In this document: one piece after another, positions 53,051-61,872 of the stretch | Layout: every line of letters begins with the position of its first letter | Position numbering within the stretch: position 1 is the stretch's first letter | Assembly (NCBI RefSeq): GCF_018403245.1 | Contig: NZ_BOSH01000002.1 | Coordinates: 372,001 to 436,000, forward strand | From: Paenibacillus sp. J2TS4 | GTDB lineage: Bacteria; Bacillota; Bacilli; Paenibacillales; NBRC-103111 | Length of the DNA: 64,000 nucleotides | Direction of reading: 5' to 3' | The notes under the pieces: generated by a model | Database searches by the model: none | The model's input: only the letters and a program-made list of their open reading frames with translations | Told to the model about the DNA's origin: nothing | Program-made: the position numbers and the translations under genes

Positions 53051-53518
53051 TTACTGGCGGTAAGGTCCTTGATCGACCTCCCTAATATCACCCATACCGC
53101 TTTTACGGAGATTTATACCATATTCCATATATGCTTTTAGACAACATAGCATAAAGGTCCAACCGAACGTTTGTCCACGGGATCGCTCAAAACCATCCAT
53201 TCCCTCTCCGAGCCCTTCTTCTACAATGGAAAGCTTAGTGGAATCATTCTCCGCTTCAAATCGCATGGTTACTATGCCTTCTACTCCGCTCCCTGGCCAC
53301 AAAAAAACGATCTTCTCTTCGGGGATAACTTCAACTACCTGAACTTTTGGTGTCGATTCATATTCATCAAAACGCCACTGGACGATTCTGTTAGGTTCTA
53401 GTCGACCGCTTGCATAATCCGTAAAATATTGACAAAGTTTAACAGGATTTACGACGGCTTCAAAGACTTCAGAAATTGGTTTCGCTATCCGGAGTGTCGC
53501 TCGAGCACTATAATCCAT
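53051..53518 (-). CDS. SRPBCC (AHSA1-like) family protein
   Basis: 155-aa protein of the START/AHSA1 fold, a hydrophobic-ligand pocket. Typical blocks are ISEVFEAVVNPVKLCQYFTDYASG near residue 17 and GRLEPNRIVQWRFDEYE, with the carboxy helix FGWTFMLCCLKAYMEYG. I start at ATG 53518, 7 nt behind GGGAGG; the first ATG of the frame contains the ribosome site. No neighbour explains it; function unknown. Confidence 0.85.
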   Translation of the reverse strand: MDYSARATLRIAKPISEVFEAVVNPVKLCQYFTDYASGRLEPNRIVQWRFDEYESTPKVQVVEVIPEEKIVFLWPGSGVEGIVTMRFEAENDSTKLSIVEEGLGEGMDGFERSRGQTFGWTFMLCCLKAYMEYGINLRKSGMGDIREVDQGPYRQ

Positions 53519-53840
53519 TCTGTTCCCTCCCATTCGTTATCGCCTTCTGGCGATCTGGTTCTTAGCTAAATGAGGTTATGCCTCTAGATGACTAGCCTTC
53601 TCTCTTGGATGATAGTATATCCACATATTCTACAGATTCATGGACTCTCATAATATCGAGGATGCGCCGACCATTACTCCAAGATTAAAGATTTCATACT
53701 TTTATATTATCGTCATAACAAAATTGAATCTATAGTTTTTAAAAAAATGAATGGATTCCATGTTCTTAAGTGTCCTCGTATGTACAAGCACGAAGCAAAG
53801 ACTACAGGAAGTGCATCTTTTTTGAGAGAACACATTATCC

Positions 53841-54010
53841 TTAGGCTGCCTCTGAGATAAGTGGATAGGTAAACGCGCTTGCACCTTCCACCGATTTTTT
53901 GCGGACAGTCCGGCAATCGTAGACGAACAGCAGCATCATTGCCATCGGAGTGATGTGAAGATGATGTCCAGACTCCGCAAAATATGGCGCATGGAACGTC
54001 CACGCATCAA
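53841..54010 (-). other. possible gene fragment
   Basis: In the 500-nt gap between the SRPBCC gene and the next operon, one minus-strand frame reads FDAWTFHAPYFAESGHHLHI and TPMAMMLLFVYDCRTVRKKS, a natural-looking protein without a start codon or ribosome site. It follows directly after the stop of the 114-aa gene, in a different frame. It may be the end of a lost gene, or of a longer former product of the operon. Confidence 0.3.
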
Positions 54011-54018
54011 AGCTTCGC

Positions 54019-54363
54019 CTACAATTTAATCAACACTTCCGTGCCGTCCTGAGCCTGGACATCGACCAGAACCGTCCCTTTGCAATGATGCAACTCCTTG
54101 ATGAACTGTCTGATCGCTTGCTTCGTGCTCCGGTTTTCGAGAATCGACAGCACGATTTCGATCCCGAACCGGCTGCGGTCCGAATCGAAATCATGCTTCC
54201 CACTGGAGTGCCCACCCGCCTGTCCGCCGTGCTTGTTCAGCCAATCCTTCAGTTTGCGCTGGACTAAATTGGAAGTCAGGATTCCGCTCCCCATGCGCAA
54301 TAGGGCATAAGGGACCGGAAGCGTAAAAGCGTGCTCCTTGCTCTTAACCTTCACAATCATCAT
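54019..54363 (-). CDS. conserved small protein of the DUF2089 operon
   Basis: 114-aa protein without signal peptide or named domain. It has a hydrophobic amino part (HAFTLPVPYALLRMGSGILTSNLV), a His/Gly-rich middle (KHGGQAGGHSSGKHDFDSD) and a carboxy half (GTVLVDVQAQDGTEVLIKL) similar in pattern to the end of the adjoining 143-aa protein. The gene is 6 nt after that gene. Function unknown, probably shared with its neighbours in envelope or growth-state control. Confidence 0.65.
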   Translation of the reverse strand: MMIVKVKSKEHAFTLPVPYALLRMGSGILTSNLVQRKLKDWLNKHGGQAGGHSSGKHDFDSDRSRFGIEIVLSILENRSTKQAIRQFIKELHHCKGTVLVDVQAQDGTEVLIKL

Positions 54364-54369
54364 GATCCA

Positions 54370-54801
54370 TCACTCAATCACTACGGTGACGGTATCCTTT
54401 TCACCGGAGCGAACGTCAATGATTTGGCCGTCAAGTTCGTTCTCGATTGCATCGATCAGCAGGTCGATATCGATATCCTTCACGTATTTCGCAGCCTGCG
54501 GTATATTGGATGCGATACTGTGCCCCGCTCCGAGAACCGCCTTCACCAGTTTAATCGGCAAATTGATGTTGACATTATCATTTTCTTGGGATGTTACCCG
54601 TATTTTCAACGTTTTGTCTAAATAACCGCCGGATGCCGATGACAGTTTCCTCGAATAGTCGGGTTTCCCCAGCACCTGCACGGCTTGTGATGTATGAGCC
54701 ATTTGCTTCTCCTTCAGCACAGCAATCAACTCCGAAGCCTTGTCTGAATCAATTTTGCCATCCTGCATCATGGACAGTACTTTGCTGATTTCTTCTTTCA
54801 T
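54370..54801 (-). CDS. SHOCT-like (YvlB amino-domain type) protein
   Basis: 143-aa protein. The first 35 residues (EEISKVLSMMQDGKIDSDKASELIAVLKE) form a short helical SHOCT-like motif, which recurs in YvlB-type proteins and in the next gene of this operon. The rest has LKIRVTSQENDNVNINLPIKL, a strand-helix pattern seen in the same family. I start at ATG 54801, 8 nt behind AAGGAGG, not at 54822. Function unknown. Confidence 0.75.
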   Translation of the reverse strand: MKEEISKVLSMMQDGKIDSDKASELIAVLKEKQMAHTSQAVQVLGKPDYSRKLSSASGGYLDKTLKIRVTSQENDNVNINLPIKLVKAVLGAGHSIASNIPQAAKYVKDIDIDLLIDAIENELDGQIIDVRSGEKDTVTVVIE

Positions 54802-54814
54802 CGTTTCTTCCTCC

Positions 54815-55180
54815 TTATTCATCCTTCAACATTTTGACCGCTTCGTCCGCGGTGATTTCGCCTTTCTCCAGCATGGATAGGACCTTCTTCTCATCGATTT
54901 CCGGCTTCTTTCGCGTATCGTATCCGAGGGCCGTGATGATATCGTTGAGCTTGCCGCGCACCGTCGGGTAAGATATGCCGAGCTCTTTCTCCACTTCCTT
55001 TATGTTGCCCCTGTTCACAAGAAAGGTGATCACAAAATGGAGCTGTTCGGGCGAGAGTAGAGCCAGCTTTGATAATTCAAACGTGTTTTCAATCGTCGTC
55101 CGGCAATGTCCGCATTCCAGCTTGACGGCGTGCAGCGAATGATCGCATACAGGACACTGTGTGATGATGGGATATTTCAT
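54815..55180 (-). CDS. DUF2089 family regulator-like protein
   Basis: 121-aa protein. Two CxxC pairs (CPVC and CGHC) at the amino end form a zinc ribbon; then LSPEQLHFVITFLVNRGNIKEVEKELGISYPTVRGKLND is a helix-turn-helix-like DUF2089 domain; the end (LSMLEKGEITADEAVKMLKDE) is a SHOCT-like motif. It is the first gene of a three-gene minus-strand operon and is likely its DNA-binding regulator. In relatives such proteins precede YvlB-like or membrane genes. Confidence 0.85.
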   Translation of the reverse strand: MKYPIITQCPVCDHSLHAVKLECGHCRTTIENTFELSKLALLSPEQLHFVITFLVNRGNIKEVEKELGISYPTVRGKLNDIITALGYDTRKKPEIDEKKVLSMLEKGEITADEAVKMLKDE

Positions 55181-55311
55181 ACTCTACTCCTTTCTTTTTT
55201 TGAATTATAAATCAATACATTCAATTTGTAAATAAATAAAATCAATTATTTTAATCCCGTAATTAACTTTATTTATTTTACGGGTGTTATTCTAAACATT
55301 TTAAAATGCTC

Positions 55312-55400
55312 TATTTAAAAAAAGAAAGCCTCAACGAATCCATCGGGATGGAGCCCAGTTTCAACCTGGTCCATCCCTATCGACTCGATGAGACTCTTTT
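55312..55400 (-). terminator. long imperfect hairpin terminator
   Basis: A stem of about 30 nt per side centred on GGGATGG / CCATCCC, with an inner CCAG/CTGG stem. On the minus strand it ends in CTTTCTTTTTTT, well placed to stop transcripts from the sigma/anti-sigma operon. The rest of the 55181-55535 gap is AT-rich and shows no gene. Confidence 0.65.
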
Positions 55401-55535
55401 CATTTTGACCTGCTTTATAATAACAATCATACATTATCGATTCATTAACCTATTGCCATTCGTGCTTAGGTAAATAATTGCTTCGAGAGACGCAGTTAAT
55501 TATTCATCTCAATTCATTGACTCTGCTGATGCCTG

Positions 55536-56414
55536 TTATTCAATTACAAAAGAATCGATAATTTTTTTCACCTCGGATGAAGGTATGTTTCCGGAAATGG
55601 TGTAAAACAAATTGTCATGTACAAACACTGTAATCTTATCTGTGGTATTGTCTGCTGCATAAATTAATAGCCTTTCCTCGCCGGATTCGACTTGGAACGT
55701 GTTTGTTAAAAGGTATGCTGTAATACCATTCACCGGGCTTATATATTTTTCATCATAATCATAGATATCCCAGTTGTCGGTCTCATAATTTGCGCCTTTT
55801 CCAGTGAAAAACAAAACACTCATCGATACCGGAGACTTGTAGATACTATCATGATCTGTACTGTAAGAAAGTTGTCTATCACCATTATCCAGTATGGTTT
55901 CACTGAAGTTTTTCAAATCCCCAATGAAGAATTCTCCCAATAAGAGCTGGGCGATATTTCGTTCTTCGAAGTATAAGAAAGGCACCTGTCTCCGAGCAAC
56001 AGATTCATAACTCATCGTATTTTGTAACACATTGATCTTTAATTCATCTTCCGCGGCAATGATATCAGTATAAAGCTTCGACCCTACCCTTTTCGGCTTC
56101 TTACCGACCCATGTGAGATTACCCACCTTAATCGGTACCATTTCCAGATCGTCATTAATAACCAAGATTTCATTTTTCAAAGGTATTTGAATGTTCCTAT
56201 ATACGTTCTCAGCAATAGCCATTACCTGATTAAATTGGGCAGTGCCAATTATTATAACCAACAGAGCGGCTGCTGCCGAAATCTGGATCCGCCTCTTTAT
56301 GCGTCGTTTATGGTTTTGCTTGCGAATCTGAATCTGTTGTAACACACTTGGTTTAATATCCAATTCGGGTGGATGAATTTCTTCTAATTGTTCACGAATA
56401 AATTCCATCCTCAT
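55536..56414 (-). CDS. probable anti-sigma factor with a membrane anchor (DUF4367-like)
   Basis: 292-aa protein. A cytoplasmic head of about 45 residues ends in a basic stretch (IRKQNHKRRIKRRIQ), followed by one membrane helix (SAAAALLVIIIGTAQF) and an outside domain of about 220 residues with a pattern close to DUF4367. I start at ATG 56414, which overlaps the stop of the ECF sigma gene (ATGA). The overlap and topology indicate it holds the sigma factor inactive at the membrane until the outside domain meets its signal, which is unknown. Confidence 0.75.
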   Translation of the reverse strand: MRMEFIREQLEEIHPPELDIKPSVLQQIQIRKQNHKRRIKRRIQISAAAALLVIIIGTAQFNQVMAIAENVYRNIQIPLKNEILVINDDLEMVPIKVGNLTWVGKKPKRVGSKLYTDIIAAEDELKINVLQNTMSYESVARRQVPFLYFEERNIAQLLLGEFFIGDLKNFSETILDNGDRQLSYSTDHDSIYKSPVSMSVLFFTGKGANYETDNWDIYDYDEKYISPVNGITAYLLTNTFQVESGEERLLIYAADNTTDKITVFVHDNLFYTISGNIPSSEVKKIIDSFVIE

Positions 56415-56962
56415 TCCACACACTCCTCCTTCGTACAAAATATCCTATGTTCCCCCTTCTTTTCTGCCTTCTTAGCCAGTCTGTTGCGCAGTCGCTCAAA
56501 TCGTTTCCTTAATGCCGCTTCAGAAGTGTTTAGGATCTGTGATAGTTCTTCGTATGGCCTCTCATCCAATACTCTGCCGTAAAGCAGCGCCCTGTCGGCC
56601 ACTGATAAAGACAATAAAATACTATAGAGAGGTTCGGATATATAATTTCCTCTAGTATTGTTTATTTTTTCACTTTGTGCTTTGAATAGTTTAATTCTGC
56701 GTTTCCGCTTTCTCACCACATCGATGGCCGTTGTATAAGCAATGCGATACAGCCAGGAATTCATAGACGTGCCTAAGCAAAAATGCCTTCTTTTTTCGTA
56801 TGCTTTGATAAAAGTTTCTTGTAAAACATCCTTTGCATCTTCCGAATCACATACAATTGAAATACAATATCGTAGAAGCGGCCTACTGTAAACATTAATT
56901 ACTTCTTCAAGTGCCTTCTCATCTCCGCTAACAAAGGCATGAATTGTTTCCTGTTCCAGCAA
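56411..56962 (-). CDS. ECF-type sigma-70 factor
   Basis: 183-aa sigma factor with region 2 (LLRYCISIVCDSEDAKDVLQETFIKAYEKRRHF and MNSWLYRIAYTTAIDVVRKRKRR) and region 4 (VADRALLYGRVLDERPYEELSQILNTSEAALRKRFERLRNRLAKK). The length is right for ECF sigma factors. I start at TTG 56962, behind AAAGGAGGGG; the codon at 56980 would place the site inside. It is followed, overlapping, by its likely anti-sigma gene. Its regulon cannot be told from this window. Confidence 0.88.
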   Translation of the reverse strand: MLEQETIHAFVSGDEKALEEVINVYSRPLLRYCISIVCDSEDAKDVLQETFIKAYEKRRHFCLGTSMNSWLYRIAYTTAIDVVRKRKRRIKLFKAQSEKINNTRGNYISEPLYSILLSLSVADRALLYGRVLDERPYEELSQILNTSEAALRKRFERLRNRLAKKAEKKGEHRIFCTKEECVE

Positions 56963-57210
56963 CTTTGCCCCTCCTTTCAATCTATATTCATTATGTATAA
57001 CGTGTCATCTGCGATATTTGTGACATCGATCCTTTTATTTTATTTTCCATAGGGAATTCGAGTTCTGGCTGTTCAATCACTTCCATCAGGCAAAAATGCT
57101 CTAAGCGTAGCTGCCACCAGGGACAAAGTAGATGGAAAATATTGTATTTTACTAAAGCCTTGTAATTCCTGCGTAATGACATATCCCCTAAATGCATGGG
57201 GATAAAAATG

Positions 57211-57245
57211 AAAGAACCCTCCGCTTCTGGAGAGTTCTTTTTATG
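57211..57245. terminator. terminator downstream of the alpha/beta hydrolase gene
   Basis: AAAGAACCCTCC (57211-57222) and GGAGAGTTCTTT (57229-57240) form a stem with T-runs on both sides, so it can stop minus-strand readthrough from the hydrolase gene. The rest of 56963-57210 holds no gene. Confidence 0.75.
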
Positions 57246-57281
57246 AGTAATAATTGTACTAATTGCAGCCTGTTAGTTCAA

Positions 57282-58157
57282 CTAGCGTGTCCCGTTAGAG
57301 CGTAACAAAGTATTATGAACAAATTCCCTTATTGCCATTGCAATTTGTTCAGGCTGTTCTTCCGCTGAAAAATGTCCGCAATTTTCGATTATCTTGGCAT
57401 TAATATTTTGCAGGCCGTTTTCTCTAAATTCGGCAAGGTATTTTTCAATATTTGTGTATTCATCCGATCCTCGCAAGTAAAGAACCGGCGTTGACACCAT
57501 AACATTTTTTGACGCGGCATTATCCTTTTCATCCTCAAGGAAACTTCTGTATAAATCAAACCCTGCTTTCAATGCGTCTAAACGGGAATAGGCTTCGACA
57601 TATGATTTCCTGCGGGCATCGCTCATTCTCTTGCCTTTTCCGGCTAACGCATCATAGAAAAAGGAGAAATAAGGAAGTTCTCTGCCTGAAATCAGTATCT
57701 CTGGCAATTCAGGTACGTTATGAAATGGAAAATGCCAGATGCAAGGATTACTTTTCACCTCGTTCCACGGATCAACACCGGGGATGGCGACATTCATAAT
57801 CACCGCGCGCGAAAGCCTGTCAGAAAAGCTTTTCAAGAAAGCATACATCACCTGGCCTCCGGCATCACACCCTACTATAGTGACATCGTACAAATTCATG
57901 TGATCCATAATCCCTCGAACATACTCGGCTATATTGCGCTTGCTGTATGACTGCAAAGGAATTACTGAATTCCCGATACCGGGGATGTCGATAGCGATAA
58001 CATGATACTCTTCGGCAAGCCTATTCATCACGCCTTCAAATTCCAACCAACAGGTCGGCCAACCGTGAATAAAAAACACTGTCGGCTTTGATATGGAATC
58101 GGCTTCGACTACATGGATCGGGACTTCTTTGACAATAACTTCCCGGTGTGTGAACAA
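57282..58157 (-). CDS. alpha/beta hydrolase, epoxide-hydrolase or dehalogenase-like
   Basis: 291-aa hydrolase. Oxyanion motif HGWPTCW is near residue 31, the nucleophile elbow GCDAGG near residue 98 carries Asp rather than Ser, and the late GHFSAEEQPE has the catalytic His. Asp as nucleophile points to epoxide hydrolase or haloalkane dehalogenase chemistry. The start is TTG 58157, 9 nt behind GGAG. No substrate clue comes from its neighbours. Confidence 0.83.
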   Translation of the reverse strand: MFTHREVIVKEVPIHVVEADSISKPTVFFIHGWPTCWLEFEGVMNRLAEEYHVIAIDIPGIGNSVIPLQSYSKRNIAEYVRGIMDHMNLYDVTIVGCDAGGQVMYAFLKSFSDRLSRAVIMNVAIPGVDPWNEVKSNPCIWHFPFHNVPELPEILISGRELPYFSFFYDALAGKGKRMSDARRKSYVEAYSRLDALKAGFDLYRSFLEDEKDNAASKNVMVSTPVLYLRGSDEYTNIEKYLAEFRENGLQNINAKIIENCGHFSAEEQPEQIAMAIREFVHNTLLRSNGTR

Positions 58158-58197
58158 ACCTTCTCACTCCTTTTATATTTCTGATCACCTCACGATC

Positions 58198-58464
58198 TTA
58201 GCATTCAAAATATGACAACAGCGTGTCATGGTATATGCTGGGTATATGGTCAAGGATCGATATTCCCCCGCCCTTTCCCTGCAAGGTATAAATGGGAATA
58301 CCTGCCGCCGATAAAGTCTCAATATCGCGCAGTATCGTTCTCACGGAGACCTCAAAATGTTCCGCTAATTCTTTTGAGGTTGCTCGTTTCTTATCCAGTA
58401 ATAGATATATGAAGAGCTTTGAAATCTTTAGTGCCGAGTATATAGGTTGATTTTTCCAGATCAT
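58198..58464 (-). CDS. truncated DeoR/YafY-type HTH regulator, WYL domain missing
   Basis: 88-aa protein with only the amino HTH part of the YafY/WYL family: ATSKELAEHFEVSVRTILRDIETLSAAGIPIYTLQGKGGGISIL. Family members are about 300 aa and carry a WYL ligand domain, which is absent: the frame stops after SYFEC. It overlaps the DJ-1-like gene by 4 nt. It may be a remnant, or a small DNA binder that still works. Confidence 0.65.
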   Translation of the reverse strand: MIWKNQPIYSALKISKLFIYLLLDKKRATSKELAEHFEVSVRTILRDIETLSAAGIPIYTLQGKGGGISILDHIPSIYHDTLLSYFEC

Positions 58465-59093
58465 TTATTTATTGAATTCATTAACTGGAAAAAGTATTCA
58501 GGTTTATGAGTCTTATTTAGGTTATACCATGAATGTAATGTATCTGACGCAAATACATCTAATTTTTTCAGTACTTCCATCGCAAATTCCAGAGGAGCTA
58601 CTCCTGATGCAGTAATCAAATTCTCACAAGATACTGCAGGTCCCAGCTTATAAAATTTTTCTCCTTTATAATTAGGACAAACTATTTTCATATACTCTAA
58701 GTCATTGCTTGTATGCTCTCTAGAATCTAGGTATCCACTATTCGCGAGGGCCTCAGTTGCACCACAAATTGCAGCAACAATAGTGCCAATCTTTAAAGCT
58801 TCACCAATTTTTTTTAAGATAGGCTGATGAATATCATCTCTCCAGGTATTCCCTCCAGGTAAGACTAAAAGGTCCTTACTCTCAAGAGTACAATCATCAA
58901 GGGAAATATCCGGTTGTACGCTCAGTCCTCCCATCGTAGTAATCATTTCTTTATTGGCTCCTACTGTAACTACTTTTAAAGGTGCTAAATCTTTTTTGAA
59001 ATATCTTCCTGAGTTTAGTTCAGCAATTAAATACCCATATTCCCAATCTGACATTGTGCTAAATACATAAAGATAAACTTTTTTTGTTTGCAT
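58461..59093 (-). CDS. DJ-1/PfpI family protein
   Basis: 210-aa type 1 glutamine-amidotransferase-like protein. KDLLVLPGGNTWRDD gives the conserved PGG, and VAAICGATEALANSG the nucleophilic Cys elbow of the family near residue 100. I start at ATG 59093, 9 nt behind GGGGTG; an earlier ATG at 59150 has none. Relatives (YdeA/YoaZ-like) act in stress resistance, as deglycase-type or chaperone proteins; the exact role here is open. The truncated HTH gene follows. Confidence 0.8.
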   Translation of the reverse strand: MQTKKVYLYVFSTMSDWEYGYLIAELNSGRYFKKDLAPLKVVTVGANKEMITTMGGLSVQPDISLDDCTLESKDLLVLPGGNTWRDDIHQPILKKIGEALKIGTIVAAICGATEALANSGYLDSREHTSNDLEYMKIVCPNYKGEKFYKLGPAVSCENLITASGVAPLEFAMEVLKKLDVFASDTLHSWYNLNKTHKPEYFFQLMNSINK

Positions 59094-59308
59094 CCAATAA
59101 CACCCCAATCGCAATTGATATAGCCTACTATAATATAACTTCCCTGACATCTAACGTCAGGGAAGTTATCCTAATTGATGAAATTGTATTAATTCCGACA
59201 GAAACTCTTTTTTTAAGACTTATTGGCTATCTTTATCCCAACTTTTTTTGCTTTGGCTATGTGCCGTGCTTGAAGCCGACACCGGCAATGGCCGCGGCAC
59301 CGTATATG

Positions 59309-59833
59309 TCATTTGCTTTGAAGCTCTGCCAAAAAGTCGGCCAGTTGGTCCCAGGTTTGGGTTATCCCTTGAATGACTCCCATATCCAGAACAGACTTGA
59401 GCGTTTCTTCCGTCGCGTATTCCGTACGGCTGATCAATTTCGTCTTGCCGTCATGTTCGACAAATTCCAACATAATGCACGCCTCCGGCATGTTTTCGTT
59501 AACGTTGCCTTCCGCATCGGAGAACGCGTCAGTGTACACGATCCGTTCCGGTTCTACGATTTCAATAAAAACGGACCTGCCCCACGACTCTTGACCGAAA
59601 TATTCCTGGTTTTCGTCATCGCATTTCATACAGTAGTGCCATACGCCCCCCGGACGAAAATCGATGTTGCAAACCGTAAGCGGCCAACCTTTAGTCCCGA
59701 ACCAACGCATTAAATGTTCGGCCTTCGTGAAAACTTCGAACACCAATTCGCGTGGCGCGTCAAAAATTCGTTCGAGTACAAGCTCCCGGCCTTCCACCTT
59801 CGAAACCAATTTGTTCGTTGCTCCGTTTGCCAT
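59309..59833 (-). CDS. SRPBCC/AHSA1 family protein
   Basis: 174-aa protein with the AHSA1 blocks LVLERIFDAPRELVFEVFTKAEHLMRWFG, DFRPGGVWHYCM and GQTFG-like ending TWDQLADFLAELQ. It follows an ArsR regulator at a 41-nt distance. ArsR-AHSA1 pairs are common in Firmicutes and often look like a sensor plus a ligand-binding protein. I start at ATG 59833, 7 nt behind GGGAGG. Confidence 0.88.
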   Translation of the reverse strand: MANGATNKLVSKVEGRELVLERIFDAPRELVFEVFTKAEHLMRWFGTKGWPLTVCNIDFRPGGVWHYCMKCDDENQEYFGQESWGRSVFIEIVEPERIVYTDAFSDAEGNVNENMPEACIMLEFVEHDGKTKLISRTEYATEETLKSVLDMGVIQGITQTWDQLADFLAELQSK

Positions 59834-59874
59834 TTCATTCCCTCCCATCTTAGATACTTGCTAATAACGCCATT

Positions 59875-60219
59875 TTATTGCTTTTCCTTGTTCTGCAGTT
59901 CTCGCAAATAATCTTCCAGATTATCGAATCTCTCTTCCATGATGTGCCGGAAGGACTTCAACCAGGAATCCAGCGCTTGGAAAGGTTCGGGCCGGAGTTT
60001 ATAGATCCGGCGGTTGGCCTCGGCCTTTGCCTCCAAAATCCCGTTGTCACTAAGCACCTTCAAATGCTTCGAGGCTTGGGGTTGTCGAAGCCCCAGCTGG
60101 TTGGCAATTTCCCCGACGGTCAGGGGGCCGCCACGCAAGAGTTCGACGATATTCATACGGTTCGGCTCGGCCAATGCACTGAGTGCCGCCATATCCATGC
60201 CCGGATTCTTCCCCGACAT
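59875..60219 (-). CDS. ArsR-family winged-helix regulator
   Basis: 114-aa repressor: LAEPNRMNIVELLRGGPLTVGEIANQLGLRQPQASKHLKVLSDNGILEAKAEANRRIYKL is a full HTH with the wing. It lacks the CxC metal motif of ArsR itself, so it senses something other than arsenite. I start at ATG 60219 behind GAGGTGAG; a GTG nine bases earlier is also in frame. It leads the operon with the AHSA1 gene and probably represses it. Confidence 0.88.
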   Translation of the reverse strand: MSGKNPGMDMAALSALAEPNRMNIVELLRGGPLTVGEIANQLGLRQPQASKHLKVLSDNGILEAKAEANRRIYKLRPEPFQALDSWLKSFRHIMEERFDNLEDYLRELQNKEKQ

Positions 60220-60467
60220 GTCTCTCACCTCGTGTAAACAAGTTCTTTGTGTCGGCCAATCCTCCCTTCATCTTGCCTGATTTAAATATACTCCATAAGG
60301 AATATTCTTGTAAAGGAATATTGTGAATAAACCATGCTATTCATTCAGTAATGAACTTGAACCGAGCGTAAAGACCAATCCTCAAGGCAACCTTGGAACC
60401 ATTTAACGGATGAACCGATTAACAAAGAGTCTTGCCTTCTCATAATCTGTACATCGCCTATTTATCT

Positions 60468-61373
60468 TTATCTAGCAAAACATTCAGTATCGATCATCAA
60501 GCACGCAATCTGATTACACTCTTCCGCGAACCACACATGACCTTCAGGACAAACCGCAATGCCATGAGGTTCTGCATTCTTGGTAGGGATCTCATATTCA
60601 GTAATAACTCCTTGTGTTGTAATTCGACCGATTTGATTGGCCCCCCATTCCGTAAACCAGAGATCCCCTTTCTTCCCGGATATGATGGCATGAGGACGAG
60701 CGTCAGGCGTCGGTATTCCAAATTCGTTCATTTCCCCTGATATCGTAATTCTTCCAACTTTATTGCCGTTAATCTGAACAAACCATAGAGCGCCATCGGG
60801 TCCGCTTGTAATCCCGACAGGTCCCGAGTCAGGAGTTGGAATTGGATATTCTGTTATTTCACCATTTGTAGTTATTCGTCCGATCTTATTGTTCTGGTTC
60901 TCGGTAAACCATAGTGCCCCGTCGGTCCCCTGAGTGATAAAGGAAGGAAATGATTTTTGAACCGGTAAGTCAAACTCTGTAATTTCCCCTGATTTGGTAA
61001 GCCTTCCGATCCTGCCGCTACTCATTTCAGTAAACCATATTGCGCCGTCAGGCCCTTCCGAAATGCCAAAAGGAGATGAGTTCTCCGAAGGAAGTTCATA
61101 TTCTGTAAAAAGACCATTCATCGACATTCGTCCGATCTTGTTTGCGTTATATTCTGTAAACCACAGGTCGCCATTATGATCCGAAACGATAGACATCGCC
61201 CCTGCACCCGATGTCGGGATTGGAAATGAGTCTATTTTACCTGTCCCTGTTATTCTTCCGATTCGATTACCTTTCTGTTCCGTATACCACAGAGCCCCAT
61301 CTTGTCCAACGGTTATTCCATAGGGTCCCGCATCTGAATTGGCGACCGCATATTCGTGCATCATGATCCTCAT
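60468..61373 (-). CDS. vgb: virginiamycin B lyase (Vgb) family protein
   Basis: Opens the ring of type B streptogramins by C-O lysis. The chain is a seven-bladed beta propeller with repeated GPDGALWFT and NKIGRIT blocks. From ATG 61373 (8 nt behind GAGGAGG) it has 301 aa, near the Staphylococcus enzyme length. His270 (in AEPHGI) and Glu284 (in VWFAEE) fall exactly where the catalytic pair of Vgb is known to be. A full set of blades is present. The gene follows a truncated vat fragment by 16 nt, reminiscent of linked vat-vgb pairs on staphylococcal plasmids. Confidence 0.9.
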   Translation of the reverse strand: MRIMMHEYAVANSDAGPYGITVGQDGALWYTEQKGNRIGRITGTGKIDSFPIPTSGAGAMSIVSDHNGDLWFTEYNANKIGRMSMNGLFTEYELPSENSSPFGISEGPDGAIWFTEMSSGRIGRLTKSGEITEFDLPVQKSFPSFITQGTDGALWFTENQNNKIGRITTNGEITEYPIPTPDSGPVGITSGPDGALWFVQINGNKVGRITISGEMNEFGIPTPDARPHAIISGKKGDLWFTEWGANQIGRITTQGVITEYEIPTKNAEPHGIAVCPEGHVWFAEECNQIACLMIDTECFAR

Positions 61374-61389
61374 CCTATCTGCCTCCTCT

Positions 61390-61689
61390 TCATTTTTCTG
61401 AGCATATCCATATTTCTGCTTCGACGGCTTCAGCACCTATGATGGCCCCATCGCCAATGCGCACACCCGGCATGATTGTTGCACGTCTTGCTATCCAGAC
61501 GTCGTTGCCTATGATTGTATCTCCTTTGAGCGGCAGCTCTTCTAATGATGGAGTGAATTGTTCCCAACCGTTTCCAAAGAGGTTGAATGGGAAGGTGGAG
61601 CCGTCCATTCTGTGATTTCCGCCATCCATCATAAATCTGGTTTCTGGAGCAATGGAACAAAATTTGCCGATGATTAAACATCTATCCAT
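61390..61689 (-). pseudogene. streptogramin A acetyltransferase (Vat)-like, truncated at both ends
   Basis: 99-aa left-handed parallel beta-helix fragment. Blocks [36 protein letters not shown] and [20 protein letters not shown] are the hallmark of the Vat/xenobiotic acetyltransferases, and the catalytic His (NHRMDG) is still present. About 50 amino-terminal residues are missing. The carboxy end breaks off after GAIIGA into an unrelated short tail. A ribosome site GGAG precedes the ATG, so a short product could be made, but it is unlikely to be active. Confidence 0.75.
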
Positions 61690-61711
61690 AGATCTCCAGT
61701 TCCTCGATTAG

Positions 61712-61752
61712 CAAAACAAAAAACCTCCTTTTCCGGTCAACGGATAGGAGGC
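61712..61752 (-). terminator. terminator in the vat-vgb leader
   Basis: On the minus strand CCTCCT-ATCCG pairs with CGGAAA-AGGAGG, followed by TTTTTTGTTTTG. It lies right before the vat fragment, in position to attenuate vat-vgb. Confidence 0.72.
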
Positions 61753-61765
61753 TTACATATGTACA

Positions 61766-61808
61766 AAAAGACGGACTGCCACAAGCGTAAACGGCTGCCG
61801 CCGTCCTT
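61766..61808 (-). terminator. second terminator-like hairpin in the vat-vgb leader
   Basis: Minus-strand AAAGGACGG pairs with CCGTCTTT (one bulge), with inner GC-rich arms, followed by TTTTTG. Confidence 0.55.
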
Positions 61809-61872
61809 TAACGGTGGATTGACGTTTCGCGGTGAATGATAAGCAGATTATAAGGGTGAATCTTATAAATCC

